This document shows positions 25,621 through 38,900 of a stretch of 64,000 nucleotides of DNA, piece by piece. Origin of the DNA: Apis mellifera (lineage: Eukaryota; Arthropoda; Insecta; Hymenoptera; Apidae); contig NC_037638.1 of the NCBI RefSeq assembly GCF_003254395.2, positions 25,373,352 through 25,437,351 of the forward strand, in the 5' to 3' direction. The position numbers and the translations under genes were made by a program. The first letter of the stretch is position 1; each line of letters begins with the position of its first letter. The notes beneath the pieces were generated by a model. The model was not told the origin of the DNA. It did no database searches and was given only the letters and a program-made list of their open reading frames with translations.

Positions 25621-26599
25621 TTTCTGGAGAAAATATTTTGATAATTTAATGGAGAATAATAATAATAATAATAATAATTAAAAAATTAAAAATCAGATTT
25701 CTGTATTTAAAAATAATCTGTATCGTCACGAATTGAAATTTTTTATTTTCAAAAGATGAAGTAACTTTGATTATAAATATTTTCATTATTTCATTTCCAT
25801 AATCTCTCCTCGTTTTGCCTCCATCACGACATTTGCATACACGATTTATTTATCGTACCTTTTATACGATTGTACATGCATTCGAGAATACTGGGTTACT
25901 AGGTTACGCAGACGCGTCGAACGATTAGAATAGTATTTCACGGTGATACGCGTGATAGTTAAAGAGAAATTGGTAAATTTTAAACGCGAGATAACCTCCA
26001 AGTATAAATTCACGTGTTGCAAAAAATAGAAGATTTAAAATAGATGGCGGTTCGATGTTCTTTCTATTTTCTCTATCCTTTTCTTTCGATCGGGTAGATC
26101 GTTTCTATCTAAAGTTTAAATGTAATTTTAAAGATAGATCCTCGTCGTCCCTCCCTCCTTTGCTCTTTATCGATTATCGCAGATAAAAAAGTAGTTCTAA
26201 ATATAGTAATTTTTGTCACATTTGCTTTATTCTTGATTACTTTTTAATTAAAATATCAAATTGCATATAAACACATTCATATTTTATTATTAAATTTCTG
26301 ATTACTTTTAGAAAACTGCAGCAAAATTAATTAATTTTAATTCAAGATAAAAATTAAAAATTAATTTCACAAATTACTTTACTTTACTTTTATTTATTTT
26401 ATATATAGTTTTTATTATTTATAGAAATTTGGTATTTATCAAATTTTTATTAAAACTTAAAGTTATAATTACTTCTCACTAATACTCTTCGAACAAAAAA
26501 TACGAATGAATTTATTACTCAATCTAATAGATTAAATGTTCATAATTATTGTATTATTTTTACACTTGATAAATATTCAAAACGCAATACTTTTCTTGG

Positions 26600-26930
26600 T
26601 GAATAACATTCTGCCCAATTATTCAATTATCCATCCAACACGAAAGTTGAACTTGCCATTGTCCTGTACGGTTCGTGGTTTGGTTTGCACCGTTAATCTT
26701 GGCACATGGCAGCTTGCGCAAACCCGTAGCAATAAACAATCAATATGTAAGCATCATAGTGACCTCGTTATCGATGGTCAAGCTTGGCCTCCACCCAAAC
26801 GAACCAGCCGTGTCTTTCGGTTCCTTTTAAAAAAAGGTGTCAGGAATCTAGCTGGCCGATATAAGAAAGCGACGATTGTCGTTTGCCAGCTAATCCTTCT
26901 TTTCTTTAACGCGAAACAAATCACGTTTTA
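26600..26930. promoter_or_regulatory. GC island, possible conserved non-coding element
   Basis: A complex, single-copy patch holding a forkhead-type ATAAACAA word (about 26731) and GGTTTGCACCG. The plus-strand open frame has no recognisable domain. Enhancer function is inference. Confidence 0.25.
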
Positions 26931-29280
26931 ATGTCGGTTAAATACGATTTTAATGACGCCAATTTTTGAAAAATTGTTGCATTGGCATTTGTAAAACAGG
27001 ATTATCGATAGTCTTTTGTGAAAAGAATTGGGCATCTTTAGAAAAAAAGTATTCTATTGTGTTTGTTGCTCTATGTATTTTTGATTTTTATTTTTATTTA
27101 TTTATTTATTTATTTTTTTAACATAACGCAATAAACGATACTTCAAGAGAGAAATTAAGCAAATAAAATTTAATTTGAGACAATAAGTTAAATAAAGAAA
27201 GGAAAGCAATTCAAAGAAAAGGAGAATCTAATTGTTCAATTTTTATTATCTATATCATTGATAATGGAAAAATATGTTTTCTTTCAAATGAAAAAAATCT
27301 AGGCTAATGTAATAATTCTGCAATTATTATTTTTCTTTTCAATATATAAATATTATTCATTTATATCGTGGAATGCACGATTTTGTTTTCTTTTCTTTTC
27401 GATTGTTTCCATCCCAATAATTTTCTCCGGTGAATCTCATTTCATACATTTTCCATCCGACAATATCTTTGTCTCGTCGATTCGAGACTTACGTACAGGT
27501 CGAGCAAAAAATGTAAATCGAAGTCCAAGTTATTAGATTGGCTCGATTAATTCATTAACATTATCGATCGATGATAAGGATGTCATTGCACATAGCGGAG
27601 CTCGTATTTAGATTTGTCACGATTTGATATATTCGTCATTCATTGACCAACAGCTGTAACTATTCCCTCGTGTACAGCTGTGCGATATCGAGAGACTGGC
27701 GTTCGAAAAACGATCTTGTTTTCGTTCGTTCATTCGTTTCTGTGAGAATTATTCATTAGCGCGTGAAATTATTTTTTACGTTACTTTTCGTTTAATTATC
27801 TCGAAGTGAAAACTGTGAAAGAATATTGTGGAGAGAGAGAGAGAGAGAAAAAAAAAGATCGACCGTGGTTTGACACGCGTGCACTTCAATTTAAATAAAG
27901 TGAAATTGGTGGAAGAAAGCGATTTTCACAACGCTTGTTCCGAATATAGAGATTGGCCAATATAACGAGTTATTATTTAGAGGAGAACCACGCGAATTAT
28001 TGAATTCGAAACGAAATTTCATACGTGAACAAAAGATTGAAAATTGCCCGAATAAAAGTTGAAGTTGTATTAAATATCTTTTGGATTGCTTTTGATAATA
28101 ACCTAATAAAATATATATAATTTTTACATTTTTACTTGTAAGAATTATTTTTATAATACTTGAGTGCAATACCTTAGTTGACAATATAAGGTTACGTTAT
28201 ATAGAAATATACAAGATGTTATGGACGATGGTATCTTTAAGAAGAATCTTTAAGCCTGTTTAAATTGTTTCCGCTGATTAATGTTGCGGAAACGAACTAC
28301 TTAATCTAAGGTGTGTCGTTTAATTCCACGCGTTGCGTTGAAGAAAATATTGTAACATTGTCACGAAGCGTAACAACAATCAATTTTATTGAAATAAAAA
28401 AATTAAAATCGGTGAAATTAAAAATTTTAATATACAACGCGAGGAAAATTCTACGTTTTTATATTTGTTCTTTTTTTGCCAATTTATTTAAACTTTGTTC
28501 AAAGGTAGTTTCTTGTCAATTGTCTAAGAAATACGTACCTCACTCAACTTTGATCTCTCGTGTTCTCTCCAATTTCTCTCAAACTTCGTATGCAAACTTT
28601 GATGGCTGACAGACTCTGCATTCCTCCTCAGTTATATTCCTTCCACAGACTGTACAATCCACAAATTGGTCACTGGTGTATTATTATACATTCCAGAAAT
28701 AGTCGTGCAACAGTGACTCAGAGAATCGTGTTAATTCGAGCGAATGCGGTTTGCAAAATGTATTCAATCACGATGCATCTATGTGTGCTCTTCTTCAGGG
28801 ACGACATTTACAACGTTGTGTCGCACCCATTGATACACATCAAAGTAACACTGTTTCTATCTAACCTGCTATATCTAAAGTCACGTGCAATTCACGTATT
28901 CCTGAAAGCAACAAGGATGTTCATTTTTATCAATTTTAGAAATGTTATAAAGAAAAAAAAAAGCAGAATTTCAATCGATATATCTTACCCACGATAAATA
29001 CTATCCAGAATCTAGAAATGAACAGTTATTAAGATCAACGTTTCTTAGAAAAAAAGAAATCTTGTGCAATCAAACAACAAATCACTTTCTATTTGCATGC
29101 AAGAAATTCCAAAATCAAAAGACGAAGTATAAGTTGAATAACTTTCTCTCTGATATTCCAAGATTGGCAGCAAGGTTACTTTAAAGGATCTAGTAATCGA
29201 TGATCTACTATTGGTCGACGTTAAACTCGTATAAGAAAAAAAAGAAAAATTCTTATCTGCGAATGGAGAGCAACCGAATC
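26931..29280. other. AT-rich to mixed, no gene recognised
   Basis: Two CAGCTG E-boxes lie at about 27651 and 27676. A GA run lies near 27831-27847. The 145-residue open frame at 28560-28997 has no recognisable domain and no good start context. Confidence 0.35.
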
Positions 29281-29373
29281 GAACAAATGGATATAAAAAA
29301 GTATATAGGCGAAAACAAGTATAACGAGGAAAATTACTAGAAGGAGAAAAGTTGGGATATGAAGTTCGGTTAG

Positions 29374-29520
29374 TTGGATACTTTGGATTCGAATATCTGG
29401 CGAACGAAGCGAGTTCGGTTCCGAGTAGCTGGATCTGTAATCTGGGTCATCGGATTCGTAGGGATCTGTTGTGCAGCTTTCGCGAAACTAGGAAACGCGT
29501 ACTTCCATTTCAAAGTGAAA
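29374..29520 (+). other. Possible exon: open frame with hydrophobic stretch ending at a GTAAGT donor
   Basis: The frame opens right after TAG at 29371-29373 and ends in GTG AAA before GTAAGT, phase 0. It includes SVIWVIGFVGICCAAFA, which could be a membrane segment. There is no in-frame ATG, and the upstream pyrimidine tract is weak, so an internal exon is only possible, not shown. Confidence 0.2.
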
Positions 29521-30158
29521 GTAAGTGCTGACAATTGGCAAAAATCTATGATTTATCGAATTAATTTTCCAACTCTCGAGTTCGATTATCGTGAAAACAA
29601 GCGTATTCCTATTTCCGATCGTATGAGATCGGTTCAAACGTTCTTCCAATTCTTTTCTTTCTCGCGCATTTTTCGAAACAGTGTTCCGAGAAAAACGGAT
29701 TTACAACGCGCACGTGTGTAAACTTGTGGAATTTAAAAACGCCGTAAACGTCAGTTTGAAGAATTTTAGCTTCTAAAAAGATTGTTTCGAGGCCCACGAT
29801 ATCTTTGCTCATCTCCTTAACGTAGTGAAATTTTATTCGAGAAAAATCGATTTTCTACTTTTATCCAGGTGTCGTAATCAATTTCTCTTTCTCTGGAATT
29901 CTCTGGAATTAAGTAACCTCCTCTTACGAGTAACTCGCGATTCCTTAATTCCATTCGACAAAGAAGTGTTTCTCTTCCGAATTCTTCTGAAAGTATTTGA
30001 ATTCCTCGATGATAATTTGCCCGAGGAAAGGGAAGGAAAGAAACGATTTTCGAAGCTGAAAATCGGTCGGTCTCGTCTCATTGGTCCTCGTCATCGTCGT
30101 TTCACACGGTCGAACAACTTCGTTGAGAGGTTGGAACGCATTCATCTCCTTCGTCCCC

Positions 30159-30166
30159 TATAAATA
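30159..30166 (+). promoter_or_regulatory. TATA box-like sequence
   Basis: TATAAATA lies in a CC...GC setting (CCCCTATAAATAGC), which matches a strong TATA consensus. About 30-40 bp downstream is a T/CT-rich stretch. No clear downstream gene on plus supports its use. Confidence 0.2.
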
Positions 30167-30197
30167 GCATTCGCCATTTACATTTTTTTTCACTCTA

Positions 30198-30203
<6 letters not shown>

Positions 30204-30229
<26 letters not shown>
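30204..30229 (+). repeat. CT dinucleotide run
   Basis: Short, nearly pure CT microsatellite after the TATA-like sequence. Confidence 0.85.
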
Positions 30230-30230
<1 letters not shown>

Positions 30231-31540
30231 GGTAGCGGATAAATAACTGAATGGCGCGGCCTGGTGTTTGCATTGAAGAAACAGTTGGTTCGCGCATTTA
30301 GCTCATCGTGCACGGCCCGATTCCGGAACGAGAATGAGACGAGATTAATGGAACAGTTCGACGCTCCGATTTCTTCGTTCATCTTCCATCCAAAGCGTAT
30401 CGCTTGAAACTTGCCACCACGTTTGGATACTTTTGCGTCGAAATGTACAGATTTGTGCAGCTAGTTTGAGCGTTAAAAAAGGGAATGAATTTACTTACTT
30501 TGCTGTTTCGAGTAAAGTTGCAGATTAAAAGTCGGAACGGCGATATAACGATTTAAAATGTGTACGAAGAGTTTTTCGTCGACTCATATTGAGAATTAAA
30601 TTTATGGAAAAATTATTTTTCTTATTATTCGAACACCGTGAAATCCCTTTATAGATGTAGTTGATCGCGATTGATCGATGTCATTGTACTCACTGCGTCT
30701 AAATAAAGCTGTGCTTGTTCCAATGATCTTGACAGATGGATCGCGTTTGGTCACGACCGGTCCTCCTCTTTCTAGAACGCTAGAACTACTTAAGATCGAG
30801 GTTTTTCCGGGACGTTTTACATTGAAATCGACCCCGTCACATATCTTTCCAACAGGAAAATCGCCGCGGCACACCTTCGCCATACCTTGTACGGTAATCG
30901 AAACGTTCGTGATGTATGCCTCTGACTCGTTTCACGTACGACGCGTTGCATCAGTGGTTCTTAATATCTTTTTTCCTAATCATTTCTCACCTTCGTAACG
31001 AAGGTGTTGAGAAAGGTCGCGTTGATGCAGCCATCGTCATTGATGGGTTTAAACAAGTTAAAAGTAATTGTTAGTAATTGACGTTGTTTCAGATCCGATG
31101 GATTATTGGTTTTTTGTTCGATAATCGTTGAGAATTGGTTTTCATCAGCGGAAAAATTCAGTCACTGAAGAACATTTTAACGTTCTTTTTAAACGCACGC
31201 TTGATCGAAAATATAAATTCATAGAAAATGTCTAAGAACCACTGCGATGCTGCGATTTAAATCGCGTGGTTTCATCCTTGCGAGACGATCGAACGTTGTA
31301 TTATATAAGATAACGTCGGATCGGTCTTTTTCTTTTAATAAACACGCGTAGGCGTAATCGTGGGCAATTTTTTTTCTCTTTCGCTTTCTCTTTCTTCTTC
31401 GTAATTCATAATTTCCAATAATATAAAACTCCACAAATTTTTTCAAACTTTCATCGATATACATAAATACATCTTTATCTCTGTTAACAAACGAGCAATA
31501 AGATTCCTATAAATACGTGCGTGCGAGCCAACTTTCACCT
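30230..31540. other. Non-coding, no gene recognised
   Basis: Mixed composition. Overlapping short frames on opposite strands at 30600-31000 have no domain or splice support. Confidence 0.35.
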
Positions 31541-32060
31541 CTCTCTCTCTCTCTCGTTTTCCTCGCGATGCGCGTCATTAATTCAGTTTTTCTCGAGAGA
31601 GAAGAAAAGAAGAGAAGCAAACAAGAACAAACCCTGCCTGAAAAATCGGGTTTTTGATTAAAAACGACGAGGCGTTCGACTCTCCGCGAGGCGCGCCATT
31701 CTTTTCAATTTCGAAATCCGGTAAACCGTGACGGATAAAAACATCGTGGAAGGTAATGGCGTGGGTAGCAGAGGCGAAAGCGAGAGCTCACCCGTTGCTG
31801 GAGTGGATCGTAAATGGTTTTGTTGGCGCGGATAGGTTGTGTTGTTGTTGTTGTTGTTGCGTTGTACGCGCGCCATTTACACCGGTTCGAAGTATCCTCG
31901 AAGTCCGTGGCGGGCGACACGGGTTCGGGGGCTGATACGCGAAGATAAATCGTCAGATTCGAAGGATCGGCAACGAAGAGAAAACTGTTGCTCGTGCATT
32001 CCGCTCAATTACGAATCCAGACTTATCTTCGCGATGATAAACGCGATGTCTGGCCGCTAA
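31541..32060 (+). promoter_or_regulatory. Possible promoter block with initiator-like TCAGTT
   Basis: A CT run and CpG words precede ATTCAGTTTTT (TCAGTT at 31583-31588), which resembles the arthropod initiator. A CpG-rich stretch with a TTG run (about 31837-31860) follows. The short frames on both strands are unrecognised. Confidence 0.25.
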
Positions 32061-34569
32061 CGAACGAGGTATATTTCATTTCGATCTCGAACATCGAACC
32101 TTTCCATCTTGCGACCAATTTTTAATTTTAATCGACTCGTAACTATTTTTTTAGTGATATTCTATTTGCGATAAGATTGTTATTTCTTTTTTTTTCTAAT
32201 TAGATTTGTTTTTTTTTTAACTTGGAATATTTATTACAGATAGAGATATCAATGAATCGTTTGTGTAATCGGACAATAAATTGTTTGTTAGAATCGTTTA
32301 GCAACCGGTGTCGTCGAGCTACTATAATGCTTCTCGATATTTATGGAATGTTGTTCGTATCTTTAAAATGTGAAAATAAAATATGAAACAATTTGTAGAA
32401 GTTATAATTGATTTTCCTATTTATACGACACACGAGGATTATAATGATTTTACACGGGACGTATATATTGAAGCTATTATTATTATACTACATTGAATCA
32501 AGTTAATATTTGGTGACGCTTAAACGCGTTAGAATTAAAATTCGTATCGAATCGAAATTATTTAATTTCGCGAAAACTATAATACAATATTCCAAGATAA
32601 TTCCAAAAAATAAAAAAAAATAGTAGTATTACAATTCATCAATATATGATATTGGAAATTAATTTTCGACGCGATTTACTCAATTTACCAGTTTATTTTA
32701 CGATAATGAGATTACTCGTGTTACGATAGAAGGCGTGTGTGAGCGTAACCGTCTCTATATTCTCCGTTAATGGTGTAGAACAACAGACGCGGTATCGTGA
32801 AGTTTATTGCCGATTAGGTTTCCTTATACTCATAACTCGTAACTGCACTCTCTTTCCTTCATCTTCGTGGTAAATCGTCGTTGGTTCGACGACTGTATAC
32901 TTCAACCCTGACAGATACGCGTCGTCCCTTCCGTTTTTCTTAAGAGACAAGATTTTTCTCGCGAAATATTTCACAAAACCGATTCGTTTATTAAATACTC
33001 GATGAATTATTTAGTTATTTCGATGAAACGACGACGATTAACTGTAGAGTGATTTGGTGAATTTTAACCTTCCAAATTAATATTAATATCACTTTATCTT
33101 AGATAACACCAAGAATCGAATCTCGATAGCAGATTTGAACTTGGATAAAACGTATGCGTGTTCAAAGATACATAAAGATTTTATTAAATCACATAGCGGT
33201 TACGTATTAAGGATCCATCGGATTAAATATTAATGATGCGGTGTAGATCGGGTTGAAATTCCATTCCATTCCCGTGACGGATGAAATTTTAATTCTCGAT
33301 TCGTCGTTTTGCTCGTCAATTATCGCGTTTGCCGCGACGTTACGTTAAAATTACATTTATCGCGGTTCAAATTCCTTGGATCGATCCCGTCATCTTCGAC
33401 ACTTTTTTTTTTTTTCTTAAGGATCGACACGAGTTGGAGAATAATCGTAACCGACGCTTGGCTAAATTAAATTATTATTATTACGTGTTGTTATATTACA
33501 ATCGATTTCCTTTGGGAAGTATTATCCAATTATATGGAGATTGGTGTAACTCTGTTAATCGCGAGATGTATTGCGTATTTCACGTTCAAAGTTCTCGTTT
33601 CGTGGTAATAAATCATCGGAACGAGCTCCCATGGTACGAGAGAAACCGTGATGGGATTAGATAAGTCGTCGTTCGCGCTTCCACCCGAGGGAGAAGGGAG
33701 AGCCAGCACGCAACAACGTAATATCGTCGCGAATTTTTTTCCACCAACGATTGCAACAATATTTTCCCCTTTTTCTCTTCGTTCATAATTCGCGAGACCG
33801 TTTTAAGAAAAGAAGGAAAAGAATTTTTTACGAGATGTTTCGAAATATCCCCCACTGTTGGAATTAATTTCGACCCGTTTTTAGGGCAAACAACAAATTC
33901 AGGGAAATTCGTGATCGGACGCTGAAGTTTCTCGGCAACGGAATAACTAATTGCAGTGCGTACAGAGAGTTGGTGGTGGTAGCCGAAGGTATACCTAATT
34001 GCATCGAGCAACACTTATTTTATGCTACCTTTTGATTCCTCTTGGCTAGTGTATTTCTATCGGCTATTTAAGGAACGGACGGGGCGAATAACAGATGTAT
34101 TTCCATTAACCGAGACCCGTGTTCATGCTCGTTTATATATCGAGCCTCTATTAAACAGCTTCGTTTCTTCTTAGAGAGCGAAAAGTGTCCCCCGGTGATG
34201 ACGGAACGAATCTCCACTTCCTTTGTGCGATCATCCTCCACCAGATGTTACCGGATCGATCTTCCACCGTGTCGTAAATCGAACGCCGCCTCCGCTTTAC
34301 GTTCTCTCCATTTTTTTCTACGTACCCTTGTATATACCTTCTTCTCGCAAAACGCCTTTCGAAAAACGTTAATTCTCCACGGTGCACGGTCACTCAACGA
34401 TGAACACCGATCGTACAATTTTACTACATCGTGTCTTGCGTCTCTGCGGAGAGAGAGGAGGAGAAAAGGAGGAGGAATAAGGTTTTCTTCTCGTCGAGTC
34501 ACGTCTCCCTTCGTCAAAAGCCATCCCCGGCCACGTGAATCACAATTCTCCCCTCCTCGTTCCACCTCC
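32061..34569. other. Non-coding, no gene recognised
   Basis: Intron-like or intergenic. Frames at 33329-33664 (plus) and 33613-34014 (minus) show no recognisable domain and no splice support. Confidence 0.35.
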
Positions 34570-34902
34570 TAAGAGGCCTAACGATCCGACTTTGCACACA
34601 CGCCAGCCTTAGAGCACGCCAGCTGACTCACGCAGCGAACCACCGCGCGCTCTCCTCTCCTCTGCGCGTCTCTCCTCTCTCTCTCTCGATCCTCTTGTTG
34701 CAGCGTGCATCGAGAGAATGAAACCACGCTTCGCCTCTCTAGTCTCGTTCCATACTCGGCACACACTTGTGGCATTCAGTGGCCGGCCAGTTCCGTTCTC
34801 CGTTCCTTCGTGGCACGCTCGTGATCGACGTCGTCGGTTCACCTCGATTTCCCTCGTCGATCATTTCCTCGGAGAGGATGATCAGAATCGGAGAGGATCG
34901 AG
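34570..34902 (+). promoter_or_regulatory. Probable promoter and first non-coding exon
   Basis: CpG- and CT-rich DNA with an AP-1-type TGACTCA at about 34624 and an initiator-like TTCAGT at 34775-34780. A possible GGTAACACC donor starts at 34903. If used, this would splice to the acceptor at 35233 and reach the ATG at 35862. Promoter call rests on composition and motifs. Confidence 0.35.
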
Positions 34903-35233
34903 GTAACACCGAGGTGTGGATTATCGAGACGTTGGCGGATCCTGAGTGGAGGAAAGAGTAGTGCGTGTTTCAAGTTCGTGCGTGAATTTCGTCGAAGCGA
35001 TGGTGTTTGGATAAATTTACGGATCCGATTGAACTGCTCGACTTCGTGACGCGAAGAGAAAACGTTCTTTTGACATGATTTGACCTGACATTCCATTTTC
35101 CTTCCTTTATAGTGATCCTGGAACTTCAGAATTTCTCGAACAGTTTTTCCACGGTGAAATTGGTGACTTTACGGATCGAGAGTGACTTTATATTCGCTTC
35201 TTTTGTTTTTTTTTTTTTTTTTTTCCGATTTAG

Positions 35234-35861
35234 TTAGCAAATCGTCGAATCATGGGGGGGAAGGGCGACGAGTGTACGCGGGAACCGACGACGATTCGCG
35301 AGACGAGAGTTCTTTTATCCGACGCCCAATCGGTTTTTCGACGACTGCTGCGTTGAAATCCGGCGTTCCTGGCTCGTTGCCATCGTGAAATTTGATTCAC
35401 ACCGAGGTCCAAGTGGAATCAGGAATGCATCCGACCACTCTGTCAACTCTGGAGATTATGAGGAATCTCGGCTTGGATCGATACCATGCCTCGATTATTC
35501 CGACACGCTGCTGCCATGTTCCATCCAGTCTTCTTTATCGATACTTCCGCGACGCGACAAACGTTCAATTAAGTGCCCGAAACTAGCTATATGAAATTTA
35601 CACCATCGTCTGGACGAATAATTCTAGTCATTTTTATTTCTTACTTTTTTACCATCGACGAACCCACAGAGGAGATTAGAAAAATTATTAGAATCATCGA
35701 GGGGAAAATTTCAAAGGAATTCTCTTATCTCTCGAATCGTTGGAATATCTGGGAATTTTAAGAAAGAAATGGGGAGAAAGATCGTCTTGGTTTGATGCGA
35801 AAGTGTCGATATCGTATCGTAGTTTCGTCTATTGTGTGGATGCGAGGGGAGAATTCGCAGG
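35234..35861 (+). other. Candidate 5' UTR of the 35.86-kb coding exon
   Basis: A long T tract (about 35205-35224) and CCGATTTAG give a strong acceptor ending at 35233 (or TTAG at 35237). No donor of similar quality was seen before 35973, so one exon could run from here into the ATG at 35862. It contains upstream ATGs: a 34-codon frame from 35252 and a 54-codon frame at 35425-35586. Confidence 0.3.
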
Positions 35862-35972
35862 ATGGCGAGCAGCGAAGTGATGCTGGCGCCCACCACGGCG
35901 CCTGGAACGTCGAGACGGGAGATGGACGACGTGAGAGATATGGTTAGAAACGCGACCGTCACCACCGTTTAC
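35862..35972 (+). CDS. Candidate first coding exon, N-terminus of a possible GPCR (adenosine-receptor-like)
   Basis: ATG at 35862 sits in a good context (A at -3, G at +4) and opens 37 codons that end at a consensus GTAAGT donor (35973), phase 0. The peptide starts MASSEVMLAPTTAPGTS and ends VRNATVTTVY. It is hydrophilic, has no signal peptide and carries an NAT glycosylation sequon at residues 30-32, as in short extracellular N-termini of class A GPCRs. If spliced to the phase-0 acceptor at 58374 it would read TTVY-ALETVAELALAIILAI, resembling the VY...ELAIA..LAI start of helix 1 in vertebrate A2-type adenosine receptors. Exon structure is seen; the family is inferred from that join and is not proven. 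Confidence 0.45.
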
Positions 35973-38900
35973 GTAAGTCTTAGTAAGGGGATAATCTTAC
36001 TCGTTAACGATAGCGCCATCTCATTTGTAATATGGGCCACGAGATTCACAGATTATTATTAATCTTCCCTCGTCAGCGAACTTATCTCTCTTTTCTTATC
36101 TCCATAACCGATATCGCTTATCGATATTCGATGCCAGATGTTTATCGAAATTCCGATTTCCATCGCGATCAATGTACCTGAAAGTAAACCAAGTGTAATA
36201 AAAGTTGTTATACACACGTAGATTATTAACGTAATTTCGATAAATGGGACGCGATTTCTTTTCCAACTGGAACGACACTGGTTAATGGTTGTAAGAAGAC
36301 GGGGAGGAATTTCTGACGAAAGATTTCTTGTGAAAAACTTGTATCCATTCTTCTTTCTTTTCTGTACATCGAAAGAATGTTCCATCTTTCTTTCTTTATA
36401 TTTAAATTTTGCGTAATCAGAACTTGTTATCTCGTGTACACGTTATCACTGTTGATAGTGATAAAATAGAGAAGAGTATCGAAATCGAGGTTTAACGATA
36501 AAAAATTAAACTTTATACTTTGGGATGATAATATTTCATTGCTCGAGATTTTCTTGTTAAGTCTTGTCCAATGGTTAACGGCGTTATTTATGCGCGTTCT
36601 GAAAGGCGGAGAGGAAAACTGGGTCGCGTGGAAAATTAATAATGACCCGGTGATAACGCACCGTGTTTCGTGGATATCTCTTATTCGCACGGAACAAGCG
36701 TATTGACTTCGATCGCGCGTGGCAAATCCAACGTACAGCAACGGTTTATCGTTAATCGATGGAAAAAATCTACGCAGCGCGATTTATCGAGAACCGCGGT
36801 ATTTTAACTCTGGTAAAAAAAAAAAAAAAAAAAAAAAGAATTGAAAGATATCGCGTATGTGATTAATGTTTCTTTGATTTTCGTTTTGGATTTCGTTGGA
36901 ATTTAAAGCGTGAACCGATATGAATTTCATTTTAAAAAAAGTTACGGATCAAATTTTCGAGATCGACGTGTTCCGTATTTTTCGTGCAATCATTTTGAAT
37001 GGGAATAAAAAGAAAAAAAGAAACAATATGAGTTGTATAATCGACCATTGTGCGGAAGAATTAATTCTTATTGCACGATTCATCATCGTGAAATTGCTTG
37101 AGAATTATTAGATAACCGAGAAATAGTACTAGATCCGTGAAGATTCATTCATCGAATTTTTTGTTTTCCTCGCGTGCGAACGTTTAAAGAATTTTTTTTT
37201 AAATGAAATGAAAATTAAATGAAATTCATCCCTAAAGGAGGAGGAGGAGGAATCGAATTATCCGTTCGAAACAATCCGACCACGTTAATAATAATAATAA
37301 GATTCTCAAATTTAAATATAATGACGAGCGAGCAAAAACGAATGGAGAAATACACGTAAATTAAATTCGCATGGTTCGACGTACTTGTGCGAGATTACGT
37401 TTCATCGTAGTCAGTTTTATGATACAACACGGCCTTTCATATTCAGTCGTGGCAACATCGTTTCGAGCCATTAAATGCATTTTAAACATTTCGTTGTTGT
37501 CGCCGGTTATTACCGGCCACCGCTTGTGTCTCAGTACTTGGCGAAGGACAATAGTAGTGTCAAGGACAAGATTTCACTCTCAAACCATGAAATGGTCACG
37601 GTGCCTGAGCGGTAATGATTGTGGATGGTGTCATTTTTAGCTGTGCAGCAGCATTGGCTGTTTTTATTCCGCTACGCAAGCGTTACGATAAACGAGGCTT
37701 TTTTCCTTTTTCTTTTTTCTTTCTTTTTTTTGCCGAGAGAATTGGTTTCGGTCGATGCTCGAACAAAGGATATTTTCCAAGGAAGGAAGACGTTTTCTGG
37801 GGAGGAAGAAATATAATTTATAGCCTTTACTTTGACGATGGCTCGCAAATTATCGGAAGCTGCCGAGAAACGAGAGTCATTTATTTATTTAACGTTTACG
37901 AAGGTGTTCGATTTATGAGAGGTTTGAAAAAAAATATACACCCTTGGTCCAAATTTAATTCGAAACTTTCTTTCGACTACTGTGTTATTGGAAGGAAAAA
38001 AAAAAAATGTAAACCGCATTTGGAAAAAAGGTAAAGGATAAAAGAATTTAAAGGGAAAAACGTATTTAGTTGGACCCGGGCCACAAACTTTTTTTTCCCT
38101 TCCCGATTCATACTCCAAATACTCCCTTTGATCTTTTCGAGCTACGAGTTTAGGAAAAAAATAGAAAGATGGAATAGTAAGTGAGTTAAATTTATCCCTT
38201 TGGGAACGATATCTAATTTTTTAATGTAATCTCTCTATTATTTATCAATTCTAAGAAATATTCGATGGAAATATCAATACCGTGAACAGATATCGATTTC
38301 GAAGACCAAGACTTTAATTGTGAAAATATCAATTAAATACATTTCTTATATTCTTTTCTGCATCAACTCTTCCCAAAATTAATACAGCAAAGACTCTTCC
38401 AAACCATTTCAACGATCGATAAAATTATCCCTCAGATGTTTCCATCTCGAAGAAGCAAAACGAAGCGAGTAATTCACGGTTGAAAATATTCGATACGTGA
38501 CAAATCGTCGCCGGTGTATTTTTCGATACGGTTCGACAGATCCTCAATGCTCCGGGTGTTGCGTCGACTCGCGTTGCACGATTAATTAACAGCTTGATCA
38601 CGTATTCGATGTATACTGGTTTTACGTGCGCGTGTGGATCTCGGACTTCCTTTCGGTGTTGCGTGGACTTGCGCGGCGTAGGTTTGGAATGACTGCCTAC
38701 TTCTAGTTCCTTTCTGTCCATTTTTTTTTTCCACAATGTTGCGAGAAATTGTACGGGTTTGACAAATAAAAATCCGCTGGGCGTAACTCTGTCTAGCCGC
38801 CAGCTGCTGTCAAACGATAAATGTGGACACTTTCCACCTCTTGTTACAACAATGCAACGCGGTTTAAACGCGCGTGGGCGCGTTGACGGTGATAGATCGA

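Noticed and set aside
37050..37112. miR-137-like word ATTGCTTGAGAAT in a weak hairpin
   Set aside because: It matches only the seed side of miR-137; the 3' half differs and the stem has a large asymmetric internal loop.
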